Shown: positions 1-10,579, counted from the stretch's first letter. The stretch: DNA of 64,000 bases from Kiritimatiellia bacterium (GCA_017405115.1 JAFRBA010000205.1:1-64000); one strand, 5' to 3'. A program made the numbers and translations. Notes: generated by a model from the sequence alone, not told the origin.

Positions 1-2553
1 CGTGAACGAGCCCTCCCTCTCGCCTTCCGAATGGACTTTGTCGTTCACAAGGCGGAAGTTCCGTATCGCGACGGCTCCGCGCTGCGAATCGAGGCTGAAC
101 CGCGCGTAGCGGACAAGTCCCTGCAGAAGTTTCGCGCGATACCGGCCTACATGGTCGAGCGTGTAGAGCTCGTAGCGGTCGATGTTTGCCGGGAGAATCG
201 GCAGGTCCACGTTCGGCCCGAGATAGCGAGCGGAGGTCTCTCGCCAGAAGTCGCCCTTTTCCGAAAGCCCGTTCGGATGGCAGGCATATGCGACGCGGAG
301 AACCGCGTTGCTCGCCTCGGCGTCCATGCCATGCACTTCGAACTCGGCGTAGCCGCCTGCCGCTTCCGGCCCGAAGTCGACCCGCTCAACCGCGTCGCCC
401 GCGAGCGACAAGTCGAAGGACTGTTCGTCCTGGATCTTCCACAGCGCGTTCCGCAGGCTCTCGGCGAGCGGTGCGCATGGATAGATTATGTCGCGGTCGT
501 ACCAATGCTCCCATTTGCCTGAATTGTAGCGGCAGATCAGCTCGTCCCTGGTCTCGGCGCATGCGAGCGCAGTCTTGGCGTGTCCAACGGCACGACGCAT
601 ATCGCCCAGCGATTTCGCCTCGACGGCGCATGTGATTTCCGCAAGGCATTCCGACGACAGCCGCATGAACTCCGTCGGATATCCGAAGCGTTCGAACAGC
701 AGGCGCTTCCGCGCCTCGTCCATGCCGTCGGACGCGCGCTCCAGCTGCTCCGCGCACCGCGCGAACGCGGCGGCCTGCAGCCGCGCGCGCAGTCCAAGCC
801 GCGGCCAGTCGCATAAGTCGGGGAACATGTCCTGATTCACGCGGTAGAAAAGGTTGTCCACCAAGTCCGTCAAGCGGTCCGGATCGGACTCGTACTGTGA
901 CACGACAGGCGACGGGCCGCCGGCGTTAGATCGGAACCTGGCGACCATCTGCCTGGTCAAGTCGCAGAGCCGACCGTCATTCAGTATTGCAAGGGGCGCA
1001 CGCTGGCACGGCGAGCCGTAGGACGATCTCGCGTCACGGGAGGGTTCGGTCTCGTAGGCGGCGAAATACAGGTCAATCGCCCGCGCCACGGCGGGCGCAG
1101 CCTTTGCGCCGAACCGCGCGGACGCCCAGCGGTCGCGGAACTTCGCCGCCTTGAAGCCCACCATGTCGCGCGTCATTTCGCCCGCAGACGCGATCGTGTA
1201 GAGAAACGGACGGACGTTCGAGACGTTGAACAACACGAGTTCCCTCGCGCCCTTGCGCCAGGCGTCGCCCAAGACCTGATGCGTGCGGAGCGGCGGCACG
1301 AGTTCGCAGTGGTGGTTTCCGTGCACAAGCGCAAGATGGTAGTAGAGACCGAACCTTTTCTTGAGGTCGAGCGACTTCACTCCGCCGATGTCGCCCTGGA
1401 ACTTCAGTCCGGGGCAGTTGTCGGAGAAAATGACAGTCGTGCCGTCGGGGATCTTGAGCAATCCGCGACGATAGTATTCCGCGCCCTCCATCCAGAGCTG
1501 CGTAGCGAAATGCTCCGGACGGCGGCCCAGCGCCTCCTCGATCATCTCGAGCTGCTCCGCCATCGCCGACGAGATCAGCCCGGCCCTGCGGTGCTCTTCC
1601 TCTTCCGGCGAATCAGGGGCGTTTAACGCGCCAAATGTCATCCAGAACGGCAGATCGCGCCGACCGCGGAGACCGAGCTGCCAGATGACGTCCGGCACCT
1701 TCGCCCATTCGCCGACGTATCTGCGCCACGCCTTGCGCCAGAGGTCTGGATGCGACGCATACGTTGTGCCGCGCATCTCCGGGAAGTGCATGTCGAGCTG
1801 CAGCGCGCCCGCGCCGACAGGCTCCTGGTGGTGCATGGTGACGTAGAGGCCGCGCGAGGCCGCGATTTCGACAAGGCGCTTCTCGTCCGGGTTCAGGATG
1901 TCCACGTAGCTCGCGCATATCATCGTGTTGAAGCCGGCGCGGACCGCAGTCTCGTAGATCTTGTCCGCCAGCGCAGGACCGAAGCAGACGTGGTAGCGCG
2001 GATAGTCGATCTTTCGCACTCCGTTCTCCTTGGGCCTGAAGCCGTTTAGGAAGTCCTCGTCGTTTATGAACCACCCCCTGAACTTGAACGACGGATCGCC
2101 CTGGCGGATCGAGATGCCTTCATTCCATTCGCGCACCACAGCTTTGGCCGGTTCGATGCCGCTCCAATAGTAAAACGGGTCGACGCCGAGGCACTCGGAC
2201 GCGAAGCGGTAGAGGCCGAACATCACGCCGCCGTCATCCGAGCCCGTGATTTTCAAGACGTTTCCGGGCATGGACTCGACCGCATAGTTTTCCCACCCCT
2301 CGCCCACTCTTGAAAGTACAATTGCGTTCTTGTCCGGCGCGGCAGCTGTCGTGATCTCCGGCCTTGTACCGAATATCTTCTCAATGTCTCCGGCCACGTC
2401 CTGCGCGGCACGCATGACGAACGGACGCATCGCCTCGCCGACGACAATCCTCGGCATCGCCTCGCGCCCAATGCGAAAAGGCGCGGCTGCCAAGAGAAGC
2501 GACGGGCACACAACCGCAATTGCCAGCACGTAGTTTCGAGTCGTCTGCATCAT
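1..2553 (-). CDS. GH115-type alpha-glucuronidase, C-terminus cut by the window edge
   Basis: The reading frame stays open from an ATG at 2553 to the window edge (851 codons), so the C-terminus is missing. A signal peptide (about residues 1-23, hydrophobic run ending LLLAAAP) implies export. Family GH115 removes glucuronic or 4-O-methylglucuronic acid from xylan. Seen here are the early FINDED segment near residue 160, a GLRGRRDLPFW stretch in the barrel, SDN near residue 374 and a YYHLALVHGNHH segment soon after, in the order expected of GH115. The start has GGGAG just upstream and lies 10 bp after the GH78 stop, so the two are probably co-transcribed. Exact substrate is inferred from the family only. 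Confidence 0.85.
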   Translation of the reverse strand, partial: MMQTTRNYVLAIAVVCPSLLLAAAPFRIGREAMPRIVVGEAMRPFVMRAAQDVAGDIEKIFGTRPEITTAAAPDKNAIVLSRVGEGWENYAVESMPGNVLKITGSDDGGVMFGLYRFASECLGVDPFYYWSGIEPAKAVVREWNEGISIRQGDPSFKFRGWFINDEDFLNGFRPKENGVRKIDYPRYHVCFGPALADKIYETAVRAGFNTMICASYVDILNPDEKRLVEIAASRGLYVTMHHQEPVGAGALQLDMHFPEMRGTTYASHPDLWRKAWRRYVGEWAKVPDVIWQLGLRGRRDLPFWMTFGALNAPDSPEEEEHRRAGLISSAMAEQLEMIEEALGRRPEHFATQLWMEGAEYYRRGLLKIPDGTTVIFSDNCPGLKFQGDIGGVKSLDLKKRFGLYYHLALVHGNHHCELVPPLRTHQVLGDAWRKGARELVLFNVSNVRPFLYTIASAGEMTRDMVGFKAAKFRDRWASARFGAKAAPAVARAIDLYFAAYETEPSRDARSSYGSPCQRAPLAILNDGRLCDLTRQMVARFRSNAGGPSPVVSQYESDPDRLTDLVDNLFYRVNQDMFPDLCDWPRLGLRARLQAAAFARCAEQLERASDGMDEARKRLLFERFGYPTEFMRLSSECLAEITCAVEAKSLGDMRRAVGHAKTALACAETRDELICRYNSGKWEHWYDRDIIYPCAPLAESLRNALWKIQDEQSFDLSLAGDAVERVDFGPEAAGGYAEFEVHGMDAEASNAVLRVAYACHPNGLSEKGDFWRETSARYLGPNVDLPILPANIDRYELYTLDHVGRYRAKLLQGLVRYARFSLDSQRGAVAIRNFRLVNDKVHSEGEREGSFT

Positions 2554-2563
2554 ACACTCCCAA

Positions 2564-4897
2564 TCAATCGGCGACAAGGTCGTACTTGCCTTCGCCATAC
2601 TCCTTCGTCTTGCCGCCAAACATGACCATCGCTACGGAGCCTTTCGGCACCTCGAAGCGCCAGAAACACTTGCCGCCCTCGTACCGCCAGGAACTGACTA
2701 TCGTTCCGTTCTTTGTTCTGTACGTCGCCGTTGCGTGTCCGAGTCGTGCGTCCGGAATCGGCGCAAGGACGAAACGGTCAAAGCCACCATCCTTGCCCGG
2801 CCTGATGCCGGCTACCGTTCCCATCATCCATGCATAGACCGCGCCATATGCGTAGTGGTTGAAGCTGTTCATGTCGGCATTGGAGAAGCCGCGCTCCTTG
2901 GTGTACGAATCCCACCGTTCCCAAACGGTCGTCGCCCCCTGGTCCACGGAGTAGAGCCAGCTCGGATTGCCGTGTTGCAAAAGGAGCGTATAGGCAAGCT
3001 CCGTCTCGCCGATGTCGGTAAGCGTGTCCATTAGAATAGCCGTGCCCATGAACCCAGTGCGGAGCCGATTACCGAAGCCACGTATGTTGTCGACAAGATC
3101 CCTGCGCGTCGCCCCCCTCGCCGCTGCGTCTCGGCAAAGCCCGAGTTTGAGCATGTAGAGATCGACAGTCTGGCCACGAAGACGTTCATGCACCATGCCG
3201 TCGGCTCCGACGTACTTGGAGGCGAAGTACGCGCGCGCACGGCGCTCGACGTCCGCAAATTGCGCGGCGTCCGCAGTCTTGCCAAGCCCTTCTGCCATTT
3301 CGCGCATGGCCATCGCATCCCACACCCAGTAGAATGCAGAGAATATCCTGCGGTATTCATCGTTCTGGACGGGATACGGCGACTTGTCGTCCTCCATGCG
3401 GTGCTCGATGGCGAGCCAATCTCCGTAGCAGAAGCGGTCTGATCCGTTGTGTGCGACGAGATAGGCAATGTACCGCTTCATCGACTCCCAATTCTCCTCG
3501 GCCGCCGAGCTGTCGCCGTAATGCCGCCAGAGGAAGTACGGCACAAGCACGCCGGCGTCGGACCAGCCGCTCGTCGCCTGTCGGTGGCTCGCGCTCCAGA
3601 CGAGCGGCGCGAGCTGCTCGTAGGCCCCATCCGCGCTCTGCGTGTCGCGCAGATCCGCCAGCCACTTTCCGAGGAATCCGCGCACGTCGGCGAGATACGA
3701 CGCCGCTCGCGTGAAGACCATCGTGTCCGCCGTCCAGCCAAGCCGCTCGTTTCGCTGAGGGCAGTCCGTCGGCACGGAAAGGTAGTTGGAGCGAAAGCCC
3801 CACAGGATGTTCGACACGAGCTTGTTCACCGACGGGTCGCCCGTCTCGAAGCTCGACGTCTCGGCCTCTCGCGCAATGCTCGTCACAGGCACGCTCTCAA
3901 GAGACTTCAGCACGACTGGCATCGTGACGGAAATGCCGACATAGCGGTATCCGAAAAACGTGAAGCGCGGCATGAGCGTCTGTTCGCCATCGCGCAGCAC
4001 ATAGGATGAAGATGCCGGGATGAAGCGCAAGTTCGCCTGATAGAGCGTACCGCCAGGACCGTCGTTGCCGCGCGCCGGATCGCCGCCGGGCTCGTTGAGC
4101 ATCTCGGCATGGCGCACAGTCACCTTGGCGAGCCTGTTCCCCTTCACTACCATGCGTTCGACGGCGGCGGCGTTTTGCCCGAAGTCGAAGACGTATTCGC
4201 GCCCCGGCAGCAGTCGGGCCGGCAGCGGCTCGCGCGGTCGCATTGCAAGGTCCTCGCGCAGGGATATCCACGGGCCTCGCATCGGACGAACCTCGCCGGA
4301 GAAGTCGTCGCACGGAACCGCCTTCTCCCAGCGGTAGTCGGTGTGCATGAGATTCTGGACCTCGCCCTCGAAGATTCCGGCACGAACCGTCCGTCCGCCG
4401 TACGTAGCGTCCCACGAGCGGTCGCTGGCGAACGAAACGCGGCGGCCGTCCGCGAACTCTACGGAGAGCGTGGTCCTGAGCGCGCTGTCGCGCGGATAGC
4501 CTGCGCGGCGCACCACGAGATCGCGCCGCATTATCTCGTCGCGCCACCATGATGCGGACACCTCCACTTCGACCACGTTCGTCCTGCCACCGCCAGACAA
4601 CGCCGAAGTGACGTCGAACGAATATTCGTGGCGGCACTTCTCGGGCTGCGTGAAGCCTCCGTTCAGATAGCCCGGAAGCACCTTGCCGTTCACCTTTGCC
4701 TCGAACGCGCCAAGCGCGGCAACCCTGAGCTCCGCGCGGCGGATTGCGCCATCTAGCGGGAACGCCTTGCGGAACACGCCGACGTCCGCGTCGGCATACG
4801 ACCCAGTCCGGGGCTTTATCCACTCCGGAGAAACCCCCGCCGACGCACCGACGTACACGGCGGCGCATGCCGCCGCAAGTGTCATTGCTGCTTTCAT
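2564..4897 (-). CDS. GH78 alpha-L-rhamnosidase, exported
   Basis: Predicted product of 777 aa with a signal peptide (MKAAMTLAAACAAVYVGASA). It would hydrolyse terminal alpha-L-rhamnose from pectic or other plant glycans outside the cytoplasm. The diagnostic GH78 segment DCPQRNERLGWTAD lies near residues 376-389, after an N-terminal beta-sandwich region, and the (alpha/alpha)6 barrel follows. I chose the ATG at 4897 because AGGAAG precedes it and the signal peptide starts there; the frame is open further upstream but those residues look non-coding. A sigma70-like promoter lies about 60 bp upstream. It is followed by the GH115 gene after 10 bp, giving a two-gene operon. Confidence 0.9.
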   Translation of the reverse strand: MKAAMTLAAACAAVYVGASAGVSPEWIKPRTGSYADADVGVFRKAFPLDGAIRRAELRVAALGAFEAKVNGKVLPGYLNGGFTQPEKCRHEYSFDVTSALSGGGRTNVVEVEVSASWWRDEIMRRDLVVRRAGYPRDSALRTTLSVEFADGRRVSFASDRSWDATYGGRTVRAGIFEGEVQNLMHTDYRWEKAVPCDDFSGEVRPMRGPWISLREDLAMRPREPLPARLLPGREYVFDFGQNAAAVERMVVKGNRLAKVTVRHAEMLNEPGGDPARGNDGPGGTLYQANLRFIPASSSYVLRDGEQTLMPRFTFFGYRYVGISVTMPVVLKSLESVPVTSIAREAETSSFETGDPSVNKLVSNILWGFRSNYLSVPTDCPQRNERLGWTADTMVFTRAASYLADVRGFLGKWLADLRDTQSADGAYEQLAPLVWSASHRQATSGWSDAGVLVPYFLWRHYGDSSAAEENWESMKRYIAYLVAHNGSDRFCYGDWLAIEHRMEDDKSPYPVQNDEYRRIFSAFYWVWDAMAMREMAEGLGKTADAAQFADVERRARAYFASKYVGADGMVHERLRGQTVDLYMLKLGLCRDAAARGATRRDLVDNIRGFGNRLRTGFMGTAILMDTLTDIGETELAYTLLLQHGNPSWLYSVDQGATTVWERWDSYTKERGFSNADMNSFNHYAYGAVYAWMMGTVAGIRPGKDGGFDRFVLAPIPDARLGHATATYRTKNGTIVSSWRYEGGKCFWRFEVPKGSVAMVMFGGKTKEYGEGKYDLVAD

Positions 4898-4955
4898 TTC
4901 ACTCTTCCTGCGCTTTCTGTGCTTTCCATCTGTCGCTATCTTCTCCTTCCTGTAA

Positions 4956-4985
4956 ATTATATCAAAATCTCCGCTGCAAGGGCAA
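4956..4985 (-). promoter_or_regulatory. Sigma70-like promoter of the GH78-GH115 operon
   Basis: On the minus strand TTGCCC (4985-4980) is followed after 18 bp by TATAAT (4961-4956), the latter preceded by TG in extended -10 position. It sits in the 131-bp gap between the CBM9/barrel gene and the rhamnosidase. The leader contains an 11-codon frame whose TGA overlaps the rhamnosidase ATG. Confidence 0.65.
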
Positions 4986-5028
4986 AGAACCGACGAAACA
5001 TTTCCCAAATCGCATGATTCGCTGTTCA

Positions 5029-8000
5029 TCAGCCAAACGGCTGGTTTACCGTGCCAAAGAGCGGGGTCCTCAACGCGCCGCCGAGGACAATGCACTTTAC
5101 GTACACCTGGCGCGCTTTCGCACGGCCGCACGACTTGACGGGTATCGACGCCTTCCAGACGCGACCGCCGCCACCCTTGGTCGCCTTGAATTCTATCACG
5201 CCCGTACCATTAACGGGGAAGTCGACAAAACCGAATCCACCTCCATGGTCAATGAGGAATGTCGCCGCCACGTCCTCGCACGGCGCGGCAAGGGCGAGCG
5301 TCACGTCAAGTACGCTCCCCTTCACTATCGCGCCTGCTCCGCCTGCCGACTCCGCGACAATGAAGTCCGCCGGCTGCCTCACGCATTGCAGCCGCTTCAC
5401 GCCGATGTCGAAATTGTAGTTGTCGAACCGCAGGCAATCGGACGTCGGACCCACAACTTGCGGCATCTTGGCAACGTACAGCCCGGTCTGCGGATTCGTG
5501 ACAGTGCCAAAAATCGCGCCCTTTCCGAGAAGTCGCAGCCACCAGGCGCGGTATCCCTGCGCGTTGCGGGCGGCAAACGAGTCGACCTCCAGCTCGATCC
5601 ACGGGTATTTCGGATCGAGCCGCACGGCATGGGCCACGCTGTCAAGGACGGAAAACCCGCCGTCATCGCGTGATGACACGCCGGGATTGCGGCTGCCCCC
5701 GTACCAATCGACGCCGGAATAGCCCGTCCCAGCCCACTTCGCGTTTTCAGCGCCGAAGCTCCAAAGCGCATCTGTTTTCGATTTCTCGCGCGGAGATGCG
5801 AAGGCGCGGATGTTGCCCTTTGCGGGCTTTACGGGATTGACGGCATCGCCACTCGCATTGGGAACCTCCACCTCGTAGAGCTCGACATCGGTCGCGCCCT
5901 TTGCCGCCGGAAAAGACAGCCTCATCTTCACCGTAGATTCGACCGAGCCGAAGTCAAGTTCGCGCATGTACTTCTCGGCCTTTACCGATTTAGGCGCAAG
6001 ACCCTTCCATTCTCCGCCCTTGCGAATCGAGACCCTCATGTCCCTGATTCCGCTTCCATATACTCGTACACGCGAAAAACTTACCGGCCGCTCTGCGAAC
6101 GACAGCTCGATCCACGGTTTCGCCTCCCGCGCGTGCCACCCGATGACGTCGCGCGTTCCGTCAATAAGCTTGTAAAAGCGAGTCTCGCCTACAGGAGGCG
6201 ACGACGCAAATCCGACCGACATGTATTTCTCGAGAATCTGATTGTCGCGGTGCGTGCGTTCGTATTCGAGTCCGTCAACGAGCTTCTGCGTCTCCGCATA
6301 TGTTTCAAGCCCCGCATCGCGTTCGTCCGTAGTGCCGACCACGACTTGATACGGCTCCAGCGCGCGGCCTTTCGCCCGCTGTCCGCGGAAGGGACGCCAC
6401 TTCCGCCCTTTAAGACTCTCCGGAAGAGGGATGTCAAGTTTCCCGCCCGTGAAGTTTGCAAGCGCGAACATCGATTCGCCGTTTTCGATGTCCCACCGTA
6501 CGCACTCCGCATCCTTTGTCTTGATGAGCGTCGTGCGCCGCCCGTCGAGAACAAAGTCCTCCAACGCGGCGAACGTGGAGTTCACGTAGCGGTTGCCTTC
6601 GTAAAGCGACGCACGATCGCCCATGTCGTGGTAGGCGTACGGCCACAGCGTCTTTGCGCCGCGCATAATAGCCGCCCATGTGTGGCACACATATTCGGGA
6701 AAAGTCGGATAGTCGTTCAGGATGCTCTTCATCCTGTACGCGAACATCGTAGGCAGAAACCCAATGCACTTGTCTGGACGGTCCTGCGCGTCGAATGCGT
6801 CGACGTACGAACCTATAGACGAAGGGGGCACATCGAAGAGCCGCCGTCCGCGTCCGTCGTCGTATGGGTTAAGGTAGGGATGCGTCTCGAACCAATCGGC
6901 GCAGTCCATGTACTTCTTTCCGGCGCGCGTCGCCGTGAGAATCGGATGATACGGGTCCTTCTCCCTGACATGTTCGTAGACGTGCTTCAGGTATACTTGC
7001 GAAAGCCCTCGGCACTCAGGCTCGTCGGAAATGTACCAGTATGCAAAGTCCCTGTCTTTCGACGCCTCGATCATCGCGTCGATCCTGCCGAAGTATTCCT
7101 TGCACGGAACGACGTCCCGACGCGCCTCGCGCGTTTCCAGCCCCGGAAGCACCCTGTTCGGCTCCAAGGTTCCGCCCGGCGACACTTCGTGCGTCAGGAA
7201 GAGCCGTTTGTCGGCGGCAAAGCGCTCGGCGAACGCCTTGCCGCCCAAGTACCCCTGCGCGTAGATGCCGCGCCGCAGAACGGGCTTGCCGTCCACCACG
7301 AGGCGACCATTGGATATCCACGCCATGCGACGGCCTGTCTTCGCAAGCTTCCTTATCTTGAATTCTTTCGTAGCGCCGCCGGCGGAAACCGTCAGCACCG
7401 CCGTTCCGTCCTGGAACCCGCGCGTGTCGAAATCTATTTCGCCCCCGCCCTGTGGAAGCTTCGCCTCTCGCATGGGAAAACCGGGGCCCTCCAGCGTCAC
7501 AAGAGTCTCGCCGGAACAAGCCGTCTCGACGCGTCCACTCACGCGGTTCGCGTCCTGTCCTGGATAGAAGTTGTTCCTGTACTCCGGCGACACGAGCGAA
7601 AGACGTATCTCCTCGAAGTCCACCATCACAGGATACGTGCGCGCATAGCGGCGTCCGTCCGACTTCCTGCGCAGCTCAATCCGCGTCGCGTGCCGCCCGT
7701 TTTCGGGATAAAGGCACGGAACGCGCACCGTGTTCGCACCTGTCGGGAGATTCACGGTTGTCGTCGCGACGCAGGGCGACGACACCTCGTAGTCGCCGCC
7801 CTGCGCAACCTGCGCCTTGAAGACAAGGTGTCCCGCGAGCGTGCCGTCCCGCACGGCGGATATCTCCGCAAGGACGTCCGTCATGCCGACATCGTCCGCG
7901 TCAGTGCGCTTCGGGAAGCCCGCCATCCTGCGGAAGTTCGCGGGTTCATGGTATTTCGTCAGGAGCGGACTCCACGACGTGCGCTCCATCCCGCCGACGA

Positions 8001-8601
8001 ACCTGTCGCGCGTCACGTTGACGCGCCAGGCGCCGCGCCACTGGGCGTTGCGCGTCATGTAGAGCGACGAAAACGGTATCGCGATTTCCACGCACCAGCC
8101 GCCGTCAAGCTCGCCTCGGGCGAACCGCCATTCGGGATCGAACGGATCAGGCTCGATGTCGCCGCCCTCCGATGCATAGCGCGCGGCGCTGCCGTTGCGC
8201 GGCTCGAACGGAACGACGAACTGGTAGAAGTCGAAACCGTCGCCGCGCGGCGAGAGGAACACCTCCACCTGGTCGCAGGCGTAGAGAGCACGCGGCGGAA
8301 GTGCCTTCAAGGCAGCCATGTCCGGCTCATTGCACTTGACGGCGACATACAGCACCCTGTCGTCCGACAACACGGCGAAGGAAGTCTGTGCCCTTACGTC
8401 TCTGTTCTTGACCTCATGGGCGAGCTTGGCAAACGGGCCGTTCCAGCTTGCCTCCGTCCATGCGGATTCGTCAAGTCGCCCGTCGACCGAAATCTTCACC
8501 CCGTCCGCAAGCCTTCCCGCGGACGGCATGCCCTCCGCATGCGACACCACGCCCGTCGTGGCCGCAAACGCCACGGCCATGCCACAGACAAAACGCTTCA
8601 T
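5029..8601 (-). CDS. Large exported CBM9-like plus TIM-barrel protein (paralogue A)
   Basis: 1190 aa with a signal peptide (cleavage likely after ...VVSHAEG). Residues about 35-215 resemble the carbohydrate-binding family 9/DOMON fold (DGRLDESAW, LYVAVKC, DQVEVFLSP). A beta-sandwich region follows, then a putative glycosidase barrel with NGRLVVDGKPVLRRGIY, the motif YISDEPECR (near residue 524), THPYLNPY and a YAYHDMGDR segment. The C-terminal part looks like further carbohydrate-binding modules. The glutamate of SDEPE is a candidate acid/base, but no known GH family was recognised. It is a paralogue of the protein at 16007-19411. The gene starts 21 bp after the beta-strand protein gene at 8623, so the pair is probably co-expressed. 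Confidence 0.75.
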   Translation of the reverse strand: MKRFVCGMAVAFAATTGVVSHAEGMPSAGRLADGVKISVDGRLDESAWTEASWNGPFAKLAHEVKNRDVRAQTSFAVLSDDRVLYVAVKCNEPDMAALKALPPRALYACDQVEVFLSPRGDGFDFYQFVVPFEPRNGSAARYASEGGDIEPDPFDPEWRFARGELDGGWCVEIAIPFSSLYMTRNAQWRGAWRVNVTRDRFVGGMERTSWSPLLTKYHEPANFRRMAGFPKRTDADDVGMTDVLAEISAVRDGTLAGHLVFKAQVAQGGDYEVSSPCVATTTVNLPTGANTVRVPCLYPENGRHATRIELRRKSDGRRYARTYPVMVDFEEIRLSLVSPEYRNNFYPGQDANRVSGRVETACSGETLVTLEGPGFPMREAKLPQGGGEIDFDTRGFQDGTAVLTVSAGGATKEFKIRKLAKTGRRMAWISNGRLVVDGKPVLRRGIYAQGYLGGKAFAERFAADKRLFLTHEVSPGGTLEPNRVLPGLETREARRDVVPCKEYFGRIDAMIEASKDRDFAYWYISDEPECRGLSQVYLKHVYEHVREKDPYHPILTATRAGKKYMDCADWFETHPYLNPYDDGRGRRLFDVPPSSIGSYVDAFDAQDRPDKCIGFLPTMFAYRMKSILNDYPTFPEYVCHTWAAIMRGAKTLWPYAYHDMGDRASLYEGNRYVNSTFAALEDFVLDGRRTTLIKTKDAECVRWDIENGESMFALANFTGGKLDIPLPESLKGRKWRPFRGQRAKGRALEPYQVVVGTTDERDAGLETYAETQKLVDGLEYERTHRDNQILEKYMSVGFASSPPVGETRFYKLIDGTRDVIGWHAREAKPWIELSFAERPVSFSRVRVYGSGIRDMRVSIRKGGEWKGLAPKSVKAEKYMRELDFGSVESTVKMRLSFPAAKGATDVELYEVEVPNASGDAVNPVKPAKGNIRAFASPREKSKTDALWSFGAENAKWAGTGYSGVDWYGGSRNPGVSSRDDGGFSVLDSVAHAVRLDPKYPWIELEVDSFAARNAQGYRAWWLRLLGKGAIFGTVTNPQTGLYVAKMPQVVGPTSDCLRFDNYNFDIGVKRLQCVRQPADFIVAESAGGAGAIVKGSVLDVTLALAAPCEDVAATFLIDHGGGFGFVDFPVNGTGVIEFKATKGGGGRVWKASIPVKSCGRAKARQVYVKCIVLGGALRTPLFGTVNQPFG

Positions 8602-8622
8602 TGACTGGTTCCTGTCTGATTG

Positions 8623-10506
8623 TTATTTGTAGATGATGCGCATGCCACGCTGCGGACGCACGTGCAGCACGAGCTTCGTGCCGGTGTTCTCCAAGGTCAT
8701 GCCGGCAGGGAAGCCCTCGGACGCACGGGCAAGCCGCGCCGCCGTAAGACCGCCGAGCTTGCTGGACTCCATCAGCACGTAGTCTTTCCGCCTTTCGTGG
8801 CTTTCCATAAACGCTTCGACATTCTCGAACGCAAGCGGCGCGTCTCCGGCGCCGACAAACGCCAGGCCCATCGAAGGATCTTGCGGGCCGCAGATTACGA
8901 GCGGGTTTGCCTCCGTCGCGCAGCCTTCGTCGTAGCCGCCCGTCGGAAGCGCGAACACAATCTGCGCGCTGCCGTAGACAGCGAGATTGTAGTCTACTCG
9001 AACCGACGGATGCGATCCGGCTATGCGGAACTCGACGCCGGCGAACAAGTTCGTAGTCGCATTGTTGTTTTTCAGGTTGCCGCCCACGTCCATCGTGCCC
9101 CTGGACACCACCAGCGTCGCGTCGTTAACCTCGAGAGCGCTGTCCTTGCCGTAGATGCCGATGATGCTCGTCGCGGTAAACGAGGCCCCGCTCTCGACGA
9201 CAAGACGGTTAGACGTGCCCGCCGTGTCTGCGGAGTTCCCGGTCTTGATGCCGGCCGACGCCGTCACCTTGGCACCCGTGCGGAAGCGCATCGTCTCGCT
9301 TGAGCATCCAGAGGCATAGCCGTATGTGTTGGCGGTCGTCGGCAACGCGAACGTCGCGCCATTCTCCACGATAAACGAGCTGCCGGCACCATAGAAATAT
9401 CCTTGAGGCCCAGTTCCGTCAATCGTGAACACGGCGTTGGTTCCGGAAATGACAAGCTCGTGCTTGGGTCCGAACATGAGGAGGCGCCCTCCAATGCCGC
9501 TGCCGACATAGAGCTTCGTCCTGAAAGTAGCGTTCGAGATGACGATCCTGTTGCCCGTCTGCGATTCAAAATTCACGCCAAAGGTCATGTCGCCGGAGTT
9601 GACAACCGTGGCACCGTCGAATATCTCCAGCACGTTTTCGCCAGTGCAGTATTCATTGCCAACCGATGCGATGCCCTTGTCGCCAAACAGCAGCGAGGTC
9701 ATCGTGACATTCGCATTTCGCCCGAATTCCAGTCGGTTCTTGCATCCGTGGTAATACTGCTGGCCGACAAGAACCTGTCCGAGCGATGCGCTCGCTCCGT
9801 CGACCACCCGAAGCGTGCTGCCGCCTATGGCGCCGGAGGAATTGCCCAAGCTCGCCAGCTCGCGCCCAAGCGATGTCGACTGCCCGACGACGAGCCGGGA
9901 CCCGGTGCCGCTGACGGAAAGCTCGTTGCCAGTCTGGTTCTTGCCGTTCGGCCTGAACGCCGACCCTTCGCTCAAGCTCAGCTGGTACGTCTTGATGGCA
10001 GAGCCGCCCTTCACCGACACCTTCGTTCTCTGCCCTGAGGACGTCGAGCATCCAAGCCGCAGAAACTTGACGCACATCGTGGAAGAGCCGTCGAGCGTCA
10101 GCGAGTTGTCCGTGCCGCTCGAGCCGGCTAGATACGCCACGCAGACATTGGAGACGACGGATCCGTTCTCAAGCGCGATTGAACGGCTCGACAGCGTGCT
10201 TTTCTGCGACAGGAAATGGTAGACGGCGGGCGTGACGGTATCCGCCACTCCGAAATCCCACCAGCCGCCGTCGAAGACGTTGGTCGCCGCAGAGACCGAC
10301 ATGTTGAAGTTCGTGAAGGAAACCTTGTCCGCCTGAGTCGACGCGCCGGACGACGTCAGGCGCACCTCGCCGGCAACGACCGTATTAAGCGTCCCATATT
10401 TGTCGCCGGGAGAAAACTGCCTCGCCCCCGTCTCCGTAATCGTGACGTCCGCGACGTCGGCAACCGCGGCAAAAGCCAGGCAGATGGAGAACATGAATAG
10501 TTTCAT
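8623..10506 (-). CDS. Exported beta-strand-repeat (autotransporter-like) surface protein 1
   Basis: About 627 aa with a signal peptide (MKLFMFSICLAFAAVADVADV), then glycine-, serine- and threonine-rich beta-solenoid-like sequence with short repeats such as SLTLDGSSTM and GNRIVISNATF. No beta-barrel translocator is visible at the C-terminus. Instead the chain ends RGMRIIYK, a pattern shared with the proteins at 19424 and 42811. I prefer the ATG at 10506 because AAAGG lies 7 nt upstream; an ATG at 10521 is possible. A role in surface display or substrate contact is inference. Directly upstream of the CBM9/barrel gene. Confidence 0.75.
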   Translation of the reverse strand: MKLFMFSICLAFAAVADVADVTITETGARQFSPGDKYGTLNTVVAGEVRLTSSGASTQADKVSFTNFNMSVSAATNVFDGGWWDFGVADTVTPAVYHFLSQKSTLSSRSIALENGSVVSNVCVAYLAGSSGTDNSLTLDGSSTMCVKFLRLGCSTSSGQRTKVSVKGGSAIKTYQLSLSEGSAFRPNGKNQTGNELSVSGTGSRLVVGQSTSLGRELASLGNSSGAIGGSTLRVVDGASASLGQVLVGQQYYHGCKNRLEFGRNANVTMTSLLFGDKGIASVGNEYCTGENVLEIFDGATVVNSGDMTFGVNFESQTGNRIVISNATFRTKLYVGSGIGGRLLMFGPKHELVISGTNAVFTIDGTGPQGYFYGAGSSFIVENGATFALPTTANTYGYASGCSSETMRFRTGAKVTASAGIKTGNSADTAGTSNRLVVESGASFTATSIIGIYGKDSALEVNDATLVVSRGTMDVGGNLKNNNATTNLFAGVEFRIAGSHPSVRVDYNLAVYGSAQIVFALPTGGYDEGCATEANPLVICGPQDPSMGLAFVGAGDAPLAFENVEAFMESHERRKDYVLMESSKLGGLTAARLARASEGFPAGMTLENTGTKLVLHVRPQRGMRIIYK

Positions 10507-10579
10507 CGTTTTACCTTTCATTTATCGTATGCCCAGAATCATCCTGTTTTGCGAAACATTATGCCAAAACGCCGAAGGA

